DNA of 64,000 nt from an uncultured Acidobacteriia bacterium (GTDB lineage Bacteria; Acidobacteriota; Terriglobia; Bryobacterales; Bryobacteraceae), in assembly GCA_903851195.1 (NCBI GenBank), contig CAINNJ010000046.1:1-64000 (forward strand), written 5' to 3'. The position numbers were made by a program, and so were the translations under genes. The notes beneath the pieces were generated by a model. That model had not been told where the DNA came from. It did not search any database and saw nothing but the letters and a program-made list of their open reading frames with translations. Shown here one piece after another: positions 44,375-53,548 of this stretch (position 1 is its first letter; each line of letters starts with the position of its first letter).

Positions 44375-44380
44375 TATACT
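44375..44380 (+). promoter_or_regulatory. -10 box of gyrA
   Basis: TATACT (one mismatch from consensus) lies 19 bases before the gyrA ATG, implying a leader of about 12 bases. GTCAAA about 19 bases upstream is a poor -35. No Shine-Dalgarno sequence is visible. Confidence 0.45.
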
Positions 44381-44399
44381 AAGACTTAACCTTACTAAC

Positions 44400-46991
44400 A
44401 TGGCAGACCAGGACAATCCCCCGCAGGGTCCTCCACCGCCCCCCGAACCTCCCGTGACGGCTGGTCTCGAGGGCGGCGGAAACCACCTCCCCATCAATAT
44501 CGAAGATGAGATGCGGCGTTCGTACATCGATTACGCGATGAGCGTGATCGTTGGCCGCGCCCTTCCCGATATTCGCGACGGACTGAAGCCGGTCCATCGC
44601 CGCATTCTGTTCGGCATGAGCGAACTGGGCCTCACGCCCAACCGTCCCACCCGCAAATGCGCCAAGATCGTCGGTGAAGTTCTCGGTAAGTACCACCCGC
44701 ACGGCGACGCCTCCGTCTATGATTCGCTCGTTCGCATGGCTCAGCCCTTCAGCCTGCGATACCCTCTGGTGGATGGCCAGGGGAACTTCGGCTCGGTGGA
44801 CGGCGATCCGCCCGCGGCTATGCGGTATACCGAAGCCCGTCTTTCGAAGATCGCCACCTATCTTCTGGAAGATCTCGACAAGGAAACCGTCGATTTCCGC
44901 CCGAACTACGACGAAAGCGAATCCGAGCCCGAAGTCCTTCCCACCCGCGTTCCGAACCTCCTGATCAACGGCTCTTCCGGCATCGCCGTCGGCATGGCCA
45001 CCAATATCCCGCCGCATAATCTGAGCGAGATCATTGAAGCGACCATCCTTCTTATTCAGGAACCGAACACCTCGCTGGAGCGCATCTGCGAGATCGTGCA
45101 GGGACCCGACTTTCCGACCGGCGGCTATATTCTCGGCCGGCAGGGAATTCTCGATGCGTTCCGCACAGGGCGGGGAAGTCTCCGCATCCGCGCCAAAGCC
45201 GATATCCAGCCGATGGGCAAGGACCGGCAGCAGATCGTCGTCACCGAAATCCCGTATCAGGTGAATAAGTCGCGGCTGCTCGAAGCCTCCGCGGCGCTGG
45301 TCAACGAGAAGAAAATCGAAGGCATCTCCGAAATTCGCGATGAGAGCGATCGCGACGGCATGCGCATCGTGTTCGAACTCAAGCGCGGCGAGCAGGCCGA
45401 GGTCATTCTTAATAACCTCTATAAGAACACCCAGCTGCAGGTCAGCTTCGGCATCATTAATCTCTCCATCGTGAACGGTCAGCCCCGTGAACTCGGGCTG
45501 ATCAGCACCATTAAGTACTTCATCGAACATCGCGTCGATGTGGTGCGCCGCCGGACCGATTACGAACTGCGCAAAGCCCGCGAGCGCGAGCATATCCTGC
45601 TTGGCTTCCGTCTGGCGCTCGATAATATCGACGAAGTCATCCGGATCATCCGGGCCGCCAAAAGCCCGCGGGAAGCGCGCGATTCCCTGGTTGCCGCCTC
45701 CACCACGTTCGTCTTCAACCCCCTGTATTTAAAGGCCGCGGGAGCCGATGCTCCCCTCACGCAGCTGAGTGACCGGCAGGCCCAGGCGATCATCGAACTC
45801 CAGTTACAGCGCCTCACCGGCATGGAACAGGACAAGATCGCCAACGAACTGGCCGACATCCAGCGCCGTATCGGCGAGTATCTGGAAATTCTGGGTTCCG
45901 AAAAAGTGCTGCGCGCTCTGATTATCAAGGAACTCAAGGAAGTCAAAGACAACTTTGGCGATGCGCGCCGGACGCAGATTATCGAAGACACCGGTAACAT
46001 CAGTCTGGAAGATCTGGTGGCCGTGGAAGACATGGCCGTTACGGTCACTCACGCCGGTTACCTGAAGCGCACCGCCGTGGATACTTACCGGCGGCAGACC
46101 CGGGGCGGCAAGGGCCGCATCGGGATGGGCACGCGCACCGAGGACTTCGTGCAGTACTTCCTCGTCGCCTCGACCCATAACTACCTGCTGGTCTTTACCA
46201 ATAAGGGCCGCGTCTACTGGCTCAAGGTCTATGAGATTCCGGACGCCTCGACAACCGGGAAAGGCAAACACGTTTCCAACCTCATCCAGTTGCAGCCGGA
46301 TGAGACCGTGAAAGCTTTCCTCCCGGTGCGCCAGTTCGTGCCGGACCAGTTCATCGTCATGGTGACCAAGCTCGGGGTGATTAAGAAGTCCGAACTCACG
46401 GAATTCAACAATCCGCTCTCCCGTGGCATTATCGCCATCGGCGTGGACGATGGCGACGAACTGATCGCGGCGCGGCTCACTTCCGGTAAGAACTATATCG
46501 TTCTGGGCTCGCATGAAGGCCAGGCGATTCGTTTCAATGAGACGCAGGTGCGGCCCATGGGCCGTCCGGCGCGCGGCGTGCGCGGTATGGATCTGGCGAA
46601 AAACGACTTTATCGTCGGCGCCGAGGTGGTGGGCGAAGAAGGCCTGATCCTCTCGATTTCCGAGAACGGCTACGGCAAGCGCACCAATCTTACCGACTAC
46701 CGGCTGACCAATCGCGGCGTCAAGGGCGTCATCAACATGAAGACGACCCGGAAGACCGGCAACGTGGTCGGAATTCTTTCCGTGAAGGAAGATTCCGAAC
46801 TCATGATTGTCACTCGCGACGGGAAGATGATCCGCATCGATTCCAGTGAAATCCGCCAGGCGGGACGCTCCACGCAGGGTGTCCGGCTGGTGCGGATGGA
46901 CGAGAACGACCAGGTCGCCGCCGCGTCTTTGATTCCGGAAGCGGATGAGAAGGCGATCGAAGAGGCCATCGAGCCGCCGCCCGTTCAGTAG
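44400..46991 (+). CDS. gyrA: DNA gyrase subunit A
   Basis: An 863-residue gyrase/topoisomerase IV A subunit. DIEDEM-like [19 protein letters not shown] opens the breakage-reunion domain; the active-site tyrosine is in [16 protein letters not shown]. The quinolone region reads [17 protein letters not shown], with Ala at the Ser83 position of E. coli. The C-terminal six-blade domain contains QTRGGKG, close to the gyrase-specific QRRGGKG box, favouring GyrA over ParC. A Pro-rich 25-residue N-terminal extension precedes the conserved start. Confidence 0.93.
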   Translation: MADQDNPPQGPPPPPEPPVTAGLEGGGNHLPINIEDEMRRSYIDYAMSVIVGRALPDIRDGLKPVHRRILFGMSELGLTPNRPTRKCAKIVGEVLGKYHPHGDASVYDSLVRMAQPFSLRYPLVDGQGNFGSVDGDPPAAMRYTEARLSKIATYLLEDLDKETVDFRPNYDESESEPEVLPTRVPNLLINGSSGIAVGMATNIPPHNLSEIIEATILLIQEPNTSLERICEIVQGPDFPTGGYILGRQGILDAFRTGRGSLRIRAKADIQPMGKDRQQIVVTEIPYQVNKSRLLEASAALVNEKKIEGISEIRDESDRDGMRIVFELKRGEQAEVILNNLYKNTQLQVSFGIINLSIVNGQPRELGLISTIKYFIEHRVDVVRRRTDYELRKAREREHILLGFRLALDNIDEVIRIIRAAKSPREARDSLVAASTTFVFNPLYLKAAGADAPLTQLSDRQAQAIIELQLQRLTGMEQDKIANELADIQRRIGEYLEILGSEKVLRALIIKELKEVKDNFGDARRTQIIEDTGNISLEDLVAVEDMAVTVTHAGYLKRTAVDTYRRQTRGGKGRIGMGTRTEDFVQYFLVASTHNYLLVFTNKGRVYWLKVYEIPDASTTGKGKHVSNLIQLQPDETVKAFLPVRQFVPDQFIVMVTKLGVIKKSELTEFNNPLSRGIIAIGVDDGDELIAARLTSGKNYIVLGSHEGQAIRFNETQVRPMGRPARGVRGMDLAKNDFIVGAEVVGEEGLILSISENGYGKRTNLTDYRLTNRGVKGVINMKTTRKTGNVVGILSVKEDSELMIVTRDGKMIRIDSSEIRQAGRSTQGVRLVRMDENDQVAAASLIPEADEKAIEEAIEPPPVQ

Positions 46992-47002
46992 TTTCTCAGG
47001 AC

Positions 47003-47629
47003 TTAGTACAGGGTGAGAGGCACTCTCACCCTGGCTTCGTCATCCACCGCTTTCGCTTCCACAAAACCGTTGGTATGCGCCGCCAGCATCTCTCCGAACG
47101 TGGGGACTGCGCCTGGCGCGGCATACTTCGCGGGATTCCACAAATCCGCCCGCACCAGCGCCCGGCTGCAGTGTATATAAGCCTCTTTCACCCGGATCAC
47201 GATCACCGTGCGGGGTTCTTTCTCCTGCACGGTGAACAGCGACGTTAAAGCGGGATCCCGGCTCAACACCGCTTCGCCGTTGACCCGAAAAGTCTCGTTG
47301 GCGCCGGGGATCAGGAACAGCAATCCTACCGCCGGGTTCCGGACGATATTGCGCAGGGAATCGAGCCGGTTGTTGCCGCGCCGGTCCGGCAGAAGCAGCG
47401 TATGATCGTCCGCTACCCGGACAAAGCCGGGCGCGTCGCCGCGGGGCGAGGCATCGGCAAATCCCGCGAACTGCGTCCCCAGAATCACCAGAGGAGAAGC
47501 CGCGATAAAAGCCCGGCAGTAATCGTCCAGACGATCGAGTCGCTTGCGGACGGAACGTTCAAGCGCCGGCCCGTAGAGGGCCGGCAACTCGTCTTCATCG
47601 CGAATAACCCAAGCCGGATCGAAGTCCAT
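47003..47629 (-). CDS. pyridoxamine 5'-phosphate oxidase-fold flavoprotein
   Basis: A 208-residue split-barrel protein resembling the MSMEG_1061-like FMN-dependent group: FVRVADDHTLLLPDRRGNNRLDS, NIVRNPAVGLLFLIPG and VKEAYIHCSRAL are its signatures. It probably binds FMN or a related flavin and reduces a small molecule, but the substrate is unknown. It converges with gyrA and lies ten bases downstream of the KimA-like gene on the same strand. A CAGGGTGAGA/TCTCACCCTG hairpin covers its last codons. Confidence 0.75.
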   Translation of the reverse strand: MDFDPAWVIRDEDELPALYGPALERSVRKRLDRLDDYCRAFIAASPLVILGTQFAGFADASPRGDAPGFVRVADDHTLLLPDRRGNNRLDSLRNIVRNPAVGLLFLIPGANETFRVNGEAVLSRDPALTSLFTVQEKEPRTVIVIRVKEAYIHCSRALVRADLWNPAKYAAPGAVPTFGEMLAAHTNGFVEAKAVDDEARVRVPLTLY

Positions 47630-47638
47630 GCCTACATC

Positions 47639-49846
47639 TTAGTGGTGTTTGACTTCGTAGTCGATATCGGCAAGCGCCTGGCTCTGGCGCTCGGGATCTT
47701 CCAGATCCCGCTCCAGACGGCGCAACGCGGTACCCAGAACGTCCCGGTGATGCAGTTTCGCCCCGAACTCACCCTGGCTCAGCTGCAGCCAGAGTTCGTG
47801 CAGACGGGCCACATCCTCCGGCCACAGACGCGGCGGGTGCGGTCCCAGATTGACGAAGAACGACGGTTTGTCGCTCTGCAGAATTTCCAGTGAAAACGGA
47901 TGACGGGGTTCCGGAAGCTTTTCCCACGCCAGACCGATACGCCGCGCCAGTTCGGCGGTTTCCATACGCAGGGAAGCGCCCGTGACCACGCGGGATACCT
48001 GGAGCTTCTGCGCGGTCTGCACAATCGCTTCGAACGGATCCGAGCCCGGCACCACCAGCAGTTCCACCGTCTTGCCTTCCTTTTCCGCCATTTCGACGAC
48101 TTTGGAAAACAACTCTCGTTCGTAGTCCGTGAAGAGCTGACTTTGGGCCAGTTGCAGTTCACCGGTGGTAATCTGCCGCACCGTCATCACGACAATGTCG
48201 TGCCGCCGCATGTTGGTCTTCTGAATCACGCTCCGCAGATGGGAAAGATTGCTGACGTCGCGAACGGCAATCAGAATCGAGCCCGGCCGCGCCTTCAGCA
48301 TGGAGGTTTCCACCTCCGGCTGCAGGTCGAGATTGAACTCCTCCAGCGCGTGTTTGTTGCCGTGCATCTTCTTGCGGTTAATATGCTCGGAAACCGTGAA
48401 GATCAGGAACAGGATAATGGTGAAGGCGAGACCGTAAATCGTCGCGAATTTCTTCGAGAACAGATTCGCGATAGCGGTGCAGCCGAGCAGCAGCGTTGTC
48501 GCGCCGAGCCCGATCGGCAGTTCAATGCCGCCGATCGTGATATTGCCGGGGAACTTGTATTCCTGATCGTGGCGGTGATAACGAAGCACCAGCACGCCGA
48601 GCGCCTTCAGGAAGAAGCTCCACACCACGCCGAACGCGTAAGCTTCGCCGAGCAGGTAGACGTCGCCGCCGCTCAGAAGAATCGTAATAATCTGCAGCAG
48701 CGCGATGAGATTGATAATCCGGTACGTGGTGCCGAACCGGCGATGCGGTTTCCGGAACCAGTCGACCAGCACGCCGTCTTCCGCCACGCGGTTCATCACG
48801 CCGTTGCCGCCGATGATCGACGTATTCACCGCGCCCGCCAGAATCAGCACGCCCACTACGACGACAAACACGTGAAACGCGAGCCGCAGGATTTCCGGGC
48901 CCGCCAGATGCATCGCGAGACCGCCCAGCAGATTGTCCACATAAGTGGGCCGGATCTTATCGGGAATGATCAGAGCGGCAAACAGGGTAATCAGGCCGGT
49001 GCTGACCGCCGCATAGACGCAGACGATGTTGCCGGTAATCTGCAGGTTCTTCAGCTTCGGATAGGCGATTTCGCGATAGACCTGCGCCAGGGTCTCGAAG
49101 CCGCTCATGGAAAGCAGCGAGTGACCGAAGGCGATCATCACGGCGACAATCGGAATCGTCGGCCAGATGGTTCCCTTAAACCAGCCCAGCGCGGTGTCGC
49201 CGAACTGCAGATTGTGCGCCACAGGAGCCGGCGGAATCTGCGCGGGACCACGCAATAACAAGGTCAGCGGGCACCAGATCAGGAAGATCACCACCATGAC
49301 GGTCGTAATCTGCATGATGCGCAGCGCCTTGCCGCTCGATTCATGCATGCCCTTGGTGTTTTCCCACCAGAAGTACACCGTCACCAGCACGGCGAAACCG
49401 GCCGAAAACCAGTTGGGCGACAGCACCATTTTCGAGTGCGTCATGACCAGAATTTCATTGATCAGCCCGGCCAGATACTGGCCGGCGCTGACGACGCTGA
49501 TCGGTCCGGTGAGAATGTAGTCGAACAGCAGCGACGAGACGGAAATGCGCGCGACGAAAGGTCCCATCGCGTCGCGAACCACGACGTAAACGCCGCCCCG
49601 CACGAACATGGAAGAGCTTTCCAGATAGACGGACCGGACCGCGAAACTGAACAACATCACGCCGAGTACGAACCACGGCGCGGCGGGTCCGACGGCCTTT
49701 TCGGCAATGCCGCCCGCGTAAAAGGCGGACGACGCCAAATCGCTGAGAACGATGGATGCCGCGCGCCAGAAGGAAATAAACGCCAGCGCCACCGTAGTGG
49801 CGACAACAACTTTTGCGCCGGTCTTACCGGCGGATTCCGATGTCAT
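47639..49846 (-). CDS. kimA: KimA-like potassium uptake transporter (APC superfamily)
   Basis: A 735-residue APC-fold permease with about 12 membrane segments and a ~200-residue cytoplasmic C-terminus of universal-stress-protein type (GSILIAVRDVSNLSHLRSV). TM1 has LSDLASSAFY, with Asp36 and Tyr43 at the numbering I recall for K+-binding residues of B. subtilis KimA; TM3 has DYILTGPIS (Asp, Tyr, Thr, Ser in the same spacing). In TM6 the motif is SGFE with Ser where KimA has Thr. The ATG at 49844-49846 is chosen because the track start at 49957 falls in the riboswitch. The c-di-AMP riboswitch upstream supports potassium transport. Confidence 0.8.
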   Translation of the reverse strand: MTSESAGKTGAKVVVATTVALAFISFWRAASIVLSDLASSAFYAGGIAEKAVGPAAPWFVLGVMLFSFAVRSVYLESSSMFVRGGVYVVVRDAMGPFVARISVSSLLFDYILTGPISVVSAGQYLAGLINEILVMTHSKMVLSPNWFSAGFAVLVTVYFWWENTKGMHESSGKALRIMQITTVMVVIFLIWCPLTLLLRGPAQIPPAPVAHNLQFGDTALGWFKGTIWPTIPIVAVMIAFGHSLLSMSGFETLAQVYREIAYPKLKNLQITGNIVCVYAAVSTGLITLFAALIIPDKIRPTYVDNLLGGLAMHLAGPEILRLAFHVFVVVVGVLILAGAVNTSIIGGNGVMNRVAEDGVLVDWFRKPHRRFGTTYRIINLIALLQIITILLSGGDVYLLGEAYAFGVVWSFFLKALGVLVLRYHRHDQEYKFPGNITIGGIELPIGLGATTLLLGCTAIANLFSKKFATIYGLAFTIILFLIFTVSEHINRKKMHGNKHALEEFNLDLQPEVETSMLKARPGSILIAVRDVSNLSHLRSVIQKTNMRRHDIVVMTVRQITTGELQLAQSQLFTDYERELFSKVVEMAEKEGKTVELLVVPGSDPFEAIVQTAQKLQVSRVVTGASLRMETAELARRIGLAWEKLPEPRHPFSLEILQSDKPSFFVNLGPHPPRLWPEDVARLHELWLQLSQGEFGAKLHHRDVLGTALRRLERDLEDPERQSQALADIDYEVKHH

Positions 49847-49937
49847 ATGGTTCTGCCTGCGCGCCCAGGCTGGTGGGAAGGAAACGGTGTGCGGAATTGC
49901 GTCAACAAGGTAGATCTCCTGATTTCCGGCTCCCGCG

Positions 49938-50090
49938 GACGGGATGCCTGCCTTCAAATCCTGCCTGCGGGGTTAGCTGACGGGCTGGAGCTTGAAAGTA
50001 CTCCGTCCGGAATCGGACTTAGCCCCCGGACAAATCTGGGTCCCCCACTTCGTCTGTGAAGAGTCTCACAACGAACTCGGCTCTAACAGG
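49938..50090 (-). promoter_or_regulatory. ydaO-yuaA (c-di-AMP) riboswitch
   Basis: The minus-strand leader of the KimA-like gene has the hallmarks of the ydaO family: GGGGGACCCAGATTTG and GGGGGCTAAGTCCG in the first half, a central variable hairpin, then CCGTCAGCTAACCCCGCAGG and a GAAGGCAGG close. CAGCTAACC.CG.AGGC is the most diagnostic string. c-di-AMP binding is expected to turn expression off. Between the aptamer and the ATG about 90 bases hold no strong U-tract, so control may be translational. The rest of 49847-50146 is non-coding and also carries the divergent AraC promoter. Confidence 0.8.
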
Positions 50091-50146
50091 TTAACACGCG
50101 AAACCACGCTGCAATTTCCCGCGAAGGACTACGTTAATATCGACCG

Positions 50147-51064
50147 ATGGTTGTGTCCTCATCGGAAGCCACACGCCGCGAATACGCCGCGCGCATGAAT
50201 CGCGTGATCGACCATATTCAGGCCCATTTGAACGAACCTCTGGACCTCGAACTCCTCGCCTCAGTGGCCTGCTTCAGCCCGTTCCACTTTCACCGCCTCT
50301 TTCGCGCCATGAACGGCGAAACCCCGCAGGCGTACATTCACCGGTTGCGTCTGGAGCGGGCGGCCCAGTTGCTTGTCTTCGACCCGTTTCGCGCCATCTC
50401 GGACATTGCGCTCGATTGCGGCTTCTCCGGTTCCGCGCCCTTTGCCCGCGCCTTCAAAACCGCGTGGGGCGTTTCCGCCTCCGAGTGGAGAAAACGCAGG
50501 ATCCGTCAACCGGAAAGCAAGCCGCGGGAAGCGCCCGGAGCCCTGTATTTGGCACGATCGAAGCAAACAGCCATGACTCACCCATTCCAGGTTCACGTGC
50601 GAAACATAGCGCCCGTCACCGTTGCCTACCTGCGGCACATTGGCCCCTATATCGGAAACACAGCGCTGTTCCGGCGCCTTTTCGGAGAACTGTTCGCATG
50701 GGCGGAACCACGAGGTCTTTTCGGCCCCGACGCTCTTTGGCTCAGCGTGTTCGAGGATAATCCCCACTTCACTCCCGCCGCGAAACAGCGTTTGGAAGTC
50801 GCGCTGATCGTTCCCGCAGGGACGCCTCCGTCGGGGAAAATCGGCGTCAGGAAAATGGAGGCGGGCCGCTGTGCAACAGTGCGCGTCCGCGTCCGCATCG
50901 AGGACTACGCCGCGCAGTGGGATCGACTCATCGGCGACTGGCTGCCGGGCAGCGGCTACCAGCCGGATCACCGGCCAGCGCTGGAGTTCTACCACAATAA
51001 TCCGGAAACCGATCCGGAAGGGAAGTACGATATTGAAATCTGCTTACCCGTCCAGCCTCTTTAA
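50147..51064 (+). CDS. AraC-family regulator with GyrI-like effector domain
   Basis: A 305-residue regulator. Two helix-turn-helix motifs occupy residues 10-115 (LELLASVACFSPFHFHRLF; ISDIALDCGFSGSAPFARAF). After a linker, residues 140-305 form a GyrI-like/SOUL-type domain (PVTVAYLRHIGPY; GPDALWLSVFEDNP; DIEICLPVQ). This Rob/SoxS-like architecture binds hydrophobic small molecules and controls efflux or stress genes in relatives. It is divergent from the KimA leader. Confidence 0.85.
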   Translation: MVVSSSEATRREYAARMNRVIDHIQAHLNEPLDLELLASVACFSPFHFHRLFRAMNGETPQAYIHRLRLERAAQLLVFDPFRAISDIALDCGFSGSAPFARAFKTAWGVSASEWRKRRIRQPESKPREAPGALYLARSKQTAMTHPFQVHVRNIAPVTVAYLRHIGPYIGNTALFRRLFGELFAWAEPRGLFGPDALWLSVFEDNPHFTPAAKQRLEVALIVPAGTPPSGKIGVRKMEAGRCATVRVRVRIEDYAAQWDRLIGDWLPGSGYQPDHRPALEFYHNNPETDPEGKYDIEICLPVQPL

Positions 51065-51089
51065 GAACGTCAGGCGCTGCGAATCCGTC

Positions 51090-51218
51090 TTAAGAATCCA
51101 CCCGCTCCTGCTCGAACAGTTCCGGCACCTCGCGGTCGATCCTGTCCTCGCGATTCTCCCGTTTTTCCCGCTCGATCCGAATCTCGCGTTCTGCCCGTTC
51201 CTCACGACCGTCGCTCAT
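51090..51218 (-). CDS. small highly charged 42-residue protein
   Basis: A frame too short for most callers: MSDGREERAEREIRIEREKR and a similar continuation, almost entirely Arg and Glu repeats with heptad-like spacing, ending ELFEQERVDS. A perfect AGGAGG box precedes the ATG by four bases, far better than at most genes here. The track lists a longer form from 51341, but the extra residues look random. It is antiparallel to the AraC gene and divergent from the DUF1080 gene. Function unknown. Confidence 0.5.
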   Translation of the reverse strand: MSDGREERAEREIRIEREKRENREDRIDREVPELFEQERVDS

Positions 51219-51280
51219 GCCGCCTCCTGTCCTGAGTGTAATGCGGCGGAACGCAGTATGCTGGAAAGGGCCAAAAACGA

Positions 51281-52166
51281 ATGAACCATTTTCTTCACCG
51301 AATCCTGCCTGCCGCCGTCGCCTTCGCGATGTTCGCGGCAATCCCGGCGACCGCTCAGAACCCGGCGCCCGCCGCCACCAAGACCAAGGCCGACCCGCAC
51401 GCTAACGACCTTGGCTATGACGACACACCGATGATCCCCGGTCTGCCTTATCGCGTCCACGATAAGACACGGCCGCACCCGCACGTCGTCACTCCGGCCG
51501 CGCAGTTGGGCGGAGCGCCGTCCGACGCCATCGTCCTTTTCGACGGCAAAGATCTCTCGCAGTGGCGCGCCGCGAAAGCCGGCCCCAACGGCGGCATCTA
51601 TCCCACGGCCGACCCCGCGCCCTGGAAGCTCGAAAACGGCATCTTTGAAGCCACGCCCGGCAAGAGCGACATTGCCACGGTGGAAAAATTCGGCGACATC
51701 CAGATCCACCTCGAATGGCAGCCGCCGGCCACGCCCCGCGGCGATAGCCAGAACCGCGGCAACAGCGGCCTGAAGCTGCAGGGCCGCTATGAGCTGCAGA
51801 TTCTCGATTCTTTTAACAACCCCCACCTATGCCGATGGCCAGGCCGGTTCCATCTACGGCGAGTGGCCGCCGCTCGTCAACGCCGTCCGCAAACCCGGCG
51901 AATGGAACGTCTACGATGTCGTGTTCGAAGCCCCGAAGTTCGACGGCGAGAAGCTCGTGAAACCGGGCTATCTCACGGTTTTCCTGAACGGCATCCTGCT
52001 CCACAACCGCAAAGAGATTATGGGAATCACGGCCCATCGCCAGGCCCCGAAATACCAGCCCCAGGCAGCCGAAGAGTCCCTCGTGCTGCAGAATCACAAC
52101 GGCGGCGAGCGCTTCCGCAATATATGGGTCCGGCGCCTGGGCGGTTACGACCAGCCGGAAAAATAG
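51281..52166 (+). pseudogene. DUF1080 (3-keto-disaccharide hydrolase-like) gene with a single-base frameshift
   Basis: A signal peptide (RILPAAVAFAMFAAIPATAQ) leads a beta-jelly-roll DUF1080 domain: IVLFDGKDLSQWRA, WKLENGIFEA, IHLEWQPP and GNSGLKLQGRYELQILDS. At a five-C run (51820-51824) the frame breaks. Deleting one C restores TYADGQAGSIYGEWPPLVNA, VFLNGILLHN and FRNIWVRRL in the +1 frame, to the stop at 52166. It may be a real slippage mutation or a sequencing error. The last 228 bases are duplicated at 53254-53481. Confidence 0.85.
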
Positions 52167-52176
52167 ACCGTACAAC

Positions 52177-52206
52177 CATGCCGCCGGCATCAGCCCCGGC
52201 GGCATG
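52177..52206 (+). terminator. hairpin after the DUF1080 gene
   Basis: CATGCCGCCGG, eight bases, CCGGCGGCATG: a perfect 11-base stem starting ten bases after the stop. The tail (CCTTCCGAAACTTCTT) is only weakly T-rich. It follows copy A of the duplicated segment and not copy B, suggesting A is the native 3' end. Confidence 0.45.
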
Positions 52207-52437
52207 CCTTCCGAAACTTCTTACAGACGCCGCTCTTTCTCATCGGGCATTTCCATCACTGCCGCGAAATCGTCCCACCATCACATCAAAACGTTGGGAA
52301 CCAGGATGTCATTCACAGGAGCCAGAATGTCCCCCGCCCGGTTGTCCCACCATTCTTTTTTCGCAGACGGGCGGTGGCAGCAAACCTCCCGGGAAATCAC
52401 GCTCGAGCCGACTTGCGACAATGAAGACAGAATCGTC

Positions 52438-52692
52438 ATGAGCCTGGACGTAAATCCCGATACCGAAGCCCGGTTGCTCGCGCTCGCCCACGCGAGTGGC
52501 TTGTCGGTGGAGGAATTCCTTAAAGAGGTCGTTGAGGAAAGAAGCAGACAACTGCACGTCTCCGCGTCACCTCCGCTCACGCCGCTGGAGCGGGCGGCTG
52601 CATGGCGGGATTCCGTCAAGGGCCTCCCTCGGACGACGCCACTGTCGGATGAAGCGATCGGGCGCGAAAGCATCTATAGCGAACGCGGCTAA
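52438..52692 (+). CDS. antitoxin of a VapBC-like module
   Basis: An 84-residue protein from the ATG at 52438: a ribbon-helix-helix-like start (DPDTEARLLALAHASGLSVE as NPDTEARLLAL...), EEFLKEVVEERSRQ, then a linker and a C-terminal tail with LSDEAIGRESIYSERG, the usual toxin-wrapping end of PIN antitoxins. The track's 162-residue version adds unrelated sequence upstream. It is nine bases before the PIN gene, so the pair is an operon. Confidence 0.7.
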   Translation: MSLDVNPDTEARLLALAHASGLSVEEFLKEVVEERSRQLHVSASPPLTPLERAAAWRDSVKGLPRTTPLSDEAIGRESIYSERG

Positions 52693-52700
52693 CCAGCCAG

Positions 52701-53150
52701 ATGAGCATTCTCGCCGACACCAATGTCCTGTTGCGCAGGACACAGCCAGGGCATGAGCATCACGTTCAGGCGGTGGAAAGCGTGGCGAGATTGCTCGCCA
52801 GCGGTGAGACGGTCTGTTACACGCCGCAGAACATTGCCGGGTTCTGGAACGTGGCCACCCGGCCGGCGGACAAAAACGGGATCGGTCTGTCAGCGGAAAC
52901 CGCGCGCGGCGAGGTCCAAAAAATCGAGCGCCTTCTGACTCTTCTTCCCGACTCGCCACTCGCCTTTGAAGAGTGGAAGTGGTTGGTAGGGCGTCACAGG
53001 GTCATGGGAGTTCAGGTTCATGATGCCCGGTTAGTGGCGCTGATGGCCGTGCACGGAGTGCGACGAATACTGACTTTTAACGGGGAGCATTTCACCCGGT
53101 ACGGAATTGAGGTGCTGGATCCCGGCGCACTCGCCCTCCAAATCGGCTGA
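52701..53150 (+). CDS. PIN-domain toxin of a VapBC-like module
   Basis: A 149-residue PIN ribonuclease: MSILADTNVLLRR has the first acidic residue, FWNVATRP the helix-2 block, VHDARLVALMAVHG the catalytic acidic residues and ILTFNGEHFTRYG the C-terminal strand with the last acidic/Asn position. Length and motifs fit the VapC-like group with TNVLLR starts. It pairs with the antitoxin nine bases upstream. The operon is bracketed by the 228-base direct repeat of the DUF1080 3' end. Confidence 0.8.
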   Translation: MSILADTNVLLRRTQPGHEHHVQAVESVARLLASGETVCYTPQNIAGFWNVATRPADKNGIGLSAETARGEVQKIERLLTLLPDSPLAFEEWKWLVGRHRVMGVQVHDARLVALMAVHGVRRILTFNGEHFTRYGIEVLDPGALALQIG

Positions 53151-53253
53151 GCCATACGCCTGCGGGGTGTCCGCACCGGCGAAGCTGCGTACCCGCCAGG
53201 CCCGAGCTTACAAAGCCCGGGGCTTACGCGCTGCTGTCCTGTCGCACTGCCCG

Positions 53254-53481
53254 TTCGATGGCGAAAAGCTCGTGAAACCGGGCTATCTCACGGTTTTCCT
53301 GAACGGCATCCTGCTCCACAACCGCAAAGAGATTATGGGAATCACGGCCCATCGCCACGCCCCGAAATACCAGCCCCAGGCAGCCGAAGAGTCCCTCGTG
53401 CTGCAGAATCACAACGGCGGCGAGCGCTTCCGCAATATCTGGGTCCGGCGCCTGGGCGGTTACGACCAGCCCGAAAAATAA
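53254..53481 (+). pseudogene. duplicated 3' end of the DUF1080 gene
   Basis: Aligns without gaps to 51939-52166: 228 bases with about six differences by eye, including the stop (TAG versus TAA). It encodes FDGEKLVKPGYLTVFLNG to the terminal QPEK. No 5' portion is present. The sequence between 53151 and 53253 is a GC-rich joint of no recognised origin, so the fragment is unlikely to be translated. Confidence 0.85.
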
Positions 53482-53548
53482 ATCCCGGAAAAACCCGCTG
53501 TCACCTTTTCGCGCGCTCTGCATCCTGCAATCCGGAGAGGAAATTACC

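Noticed and set aside
44676-44964. Alternative frames inside gyrA
   Set aside because: Ser/Arg-rich shadow translations of gyrA codons.
47009-47033. CAGGGTGAGA/TCTCACCCTG hairpin as terminator for gyrA
   Set aside because: It lies within the last codons of the flavin-fold gene and lacks a T-run, so termination is unproven.
49847-49957. TTG start at 49957 for the transporter
   Set aside because: It falls inside the 3' part of the ydaO-type aptamer; the ATG at 49846 gives the Asp36/Tyr43 numbering of KimA.
51339-51341. 83-residue version of the small charged protein
   Set aside because: Residues before MSDGREER are an Arg-rich shadow of the DUF1080 leader; the ATG at 51218 has the perfect Shine-Dalgarno sequence.
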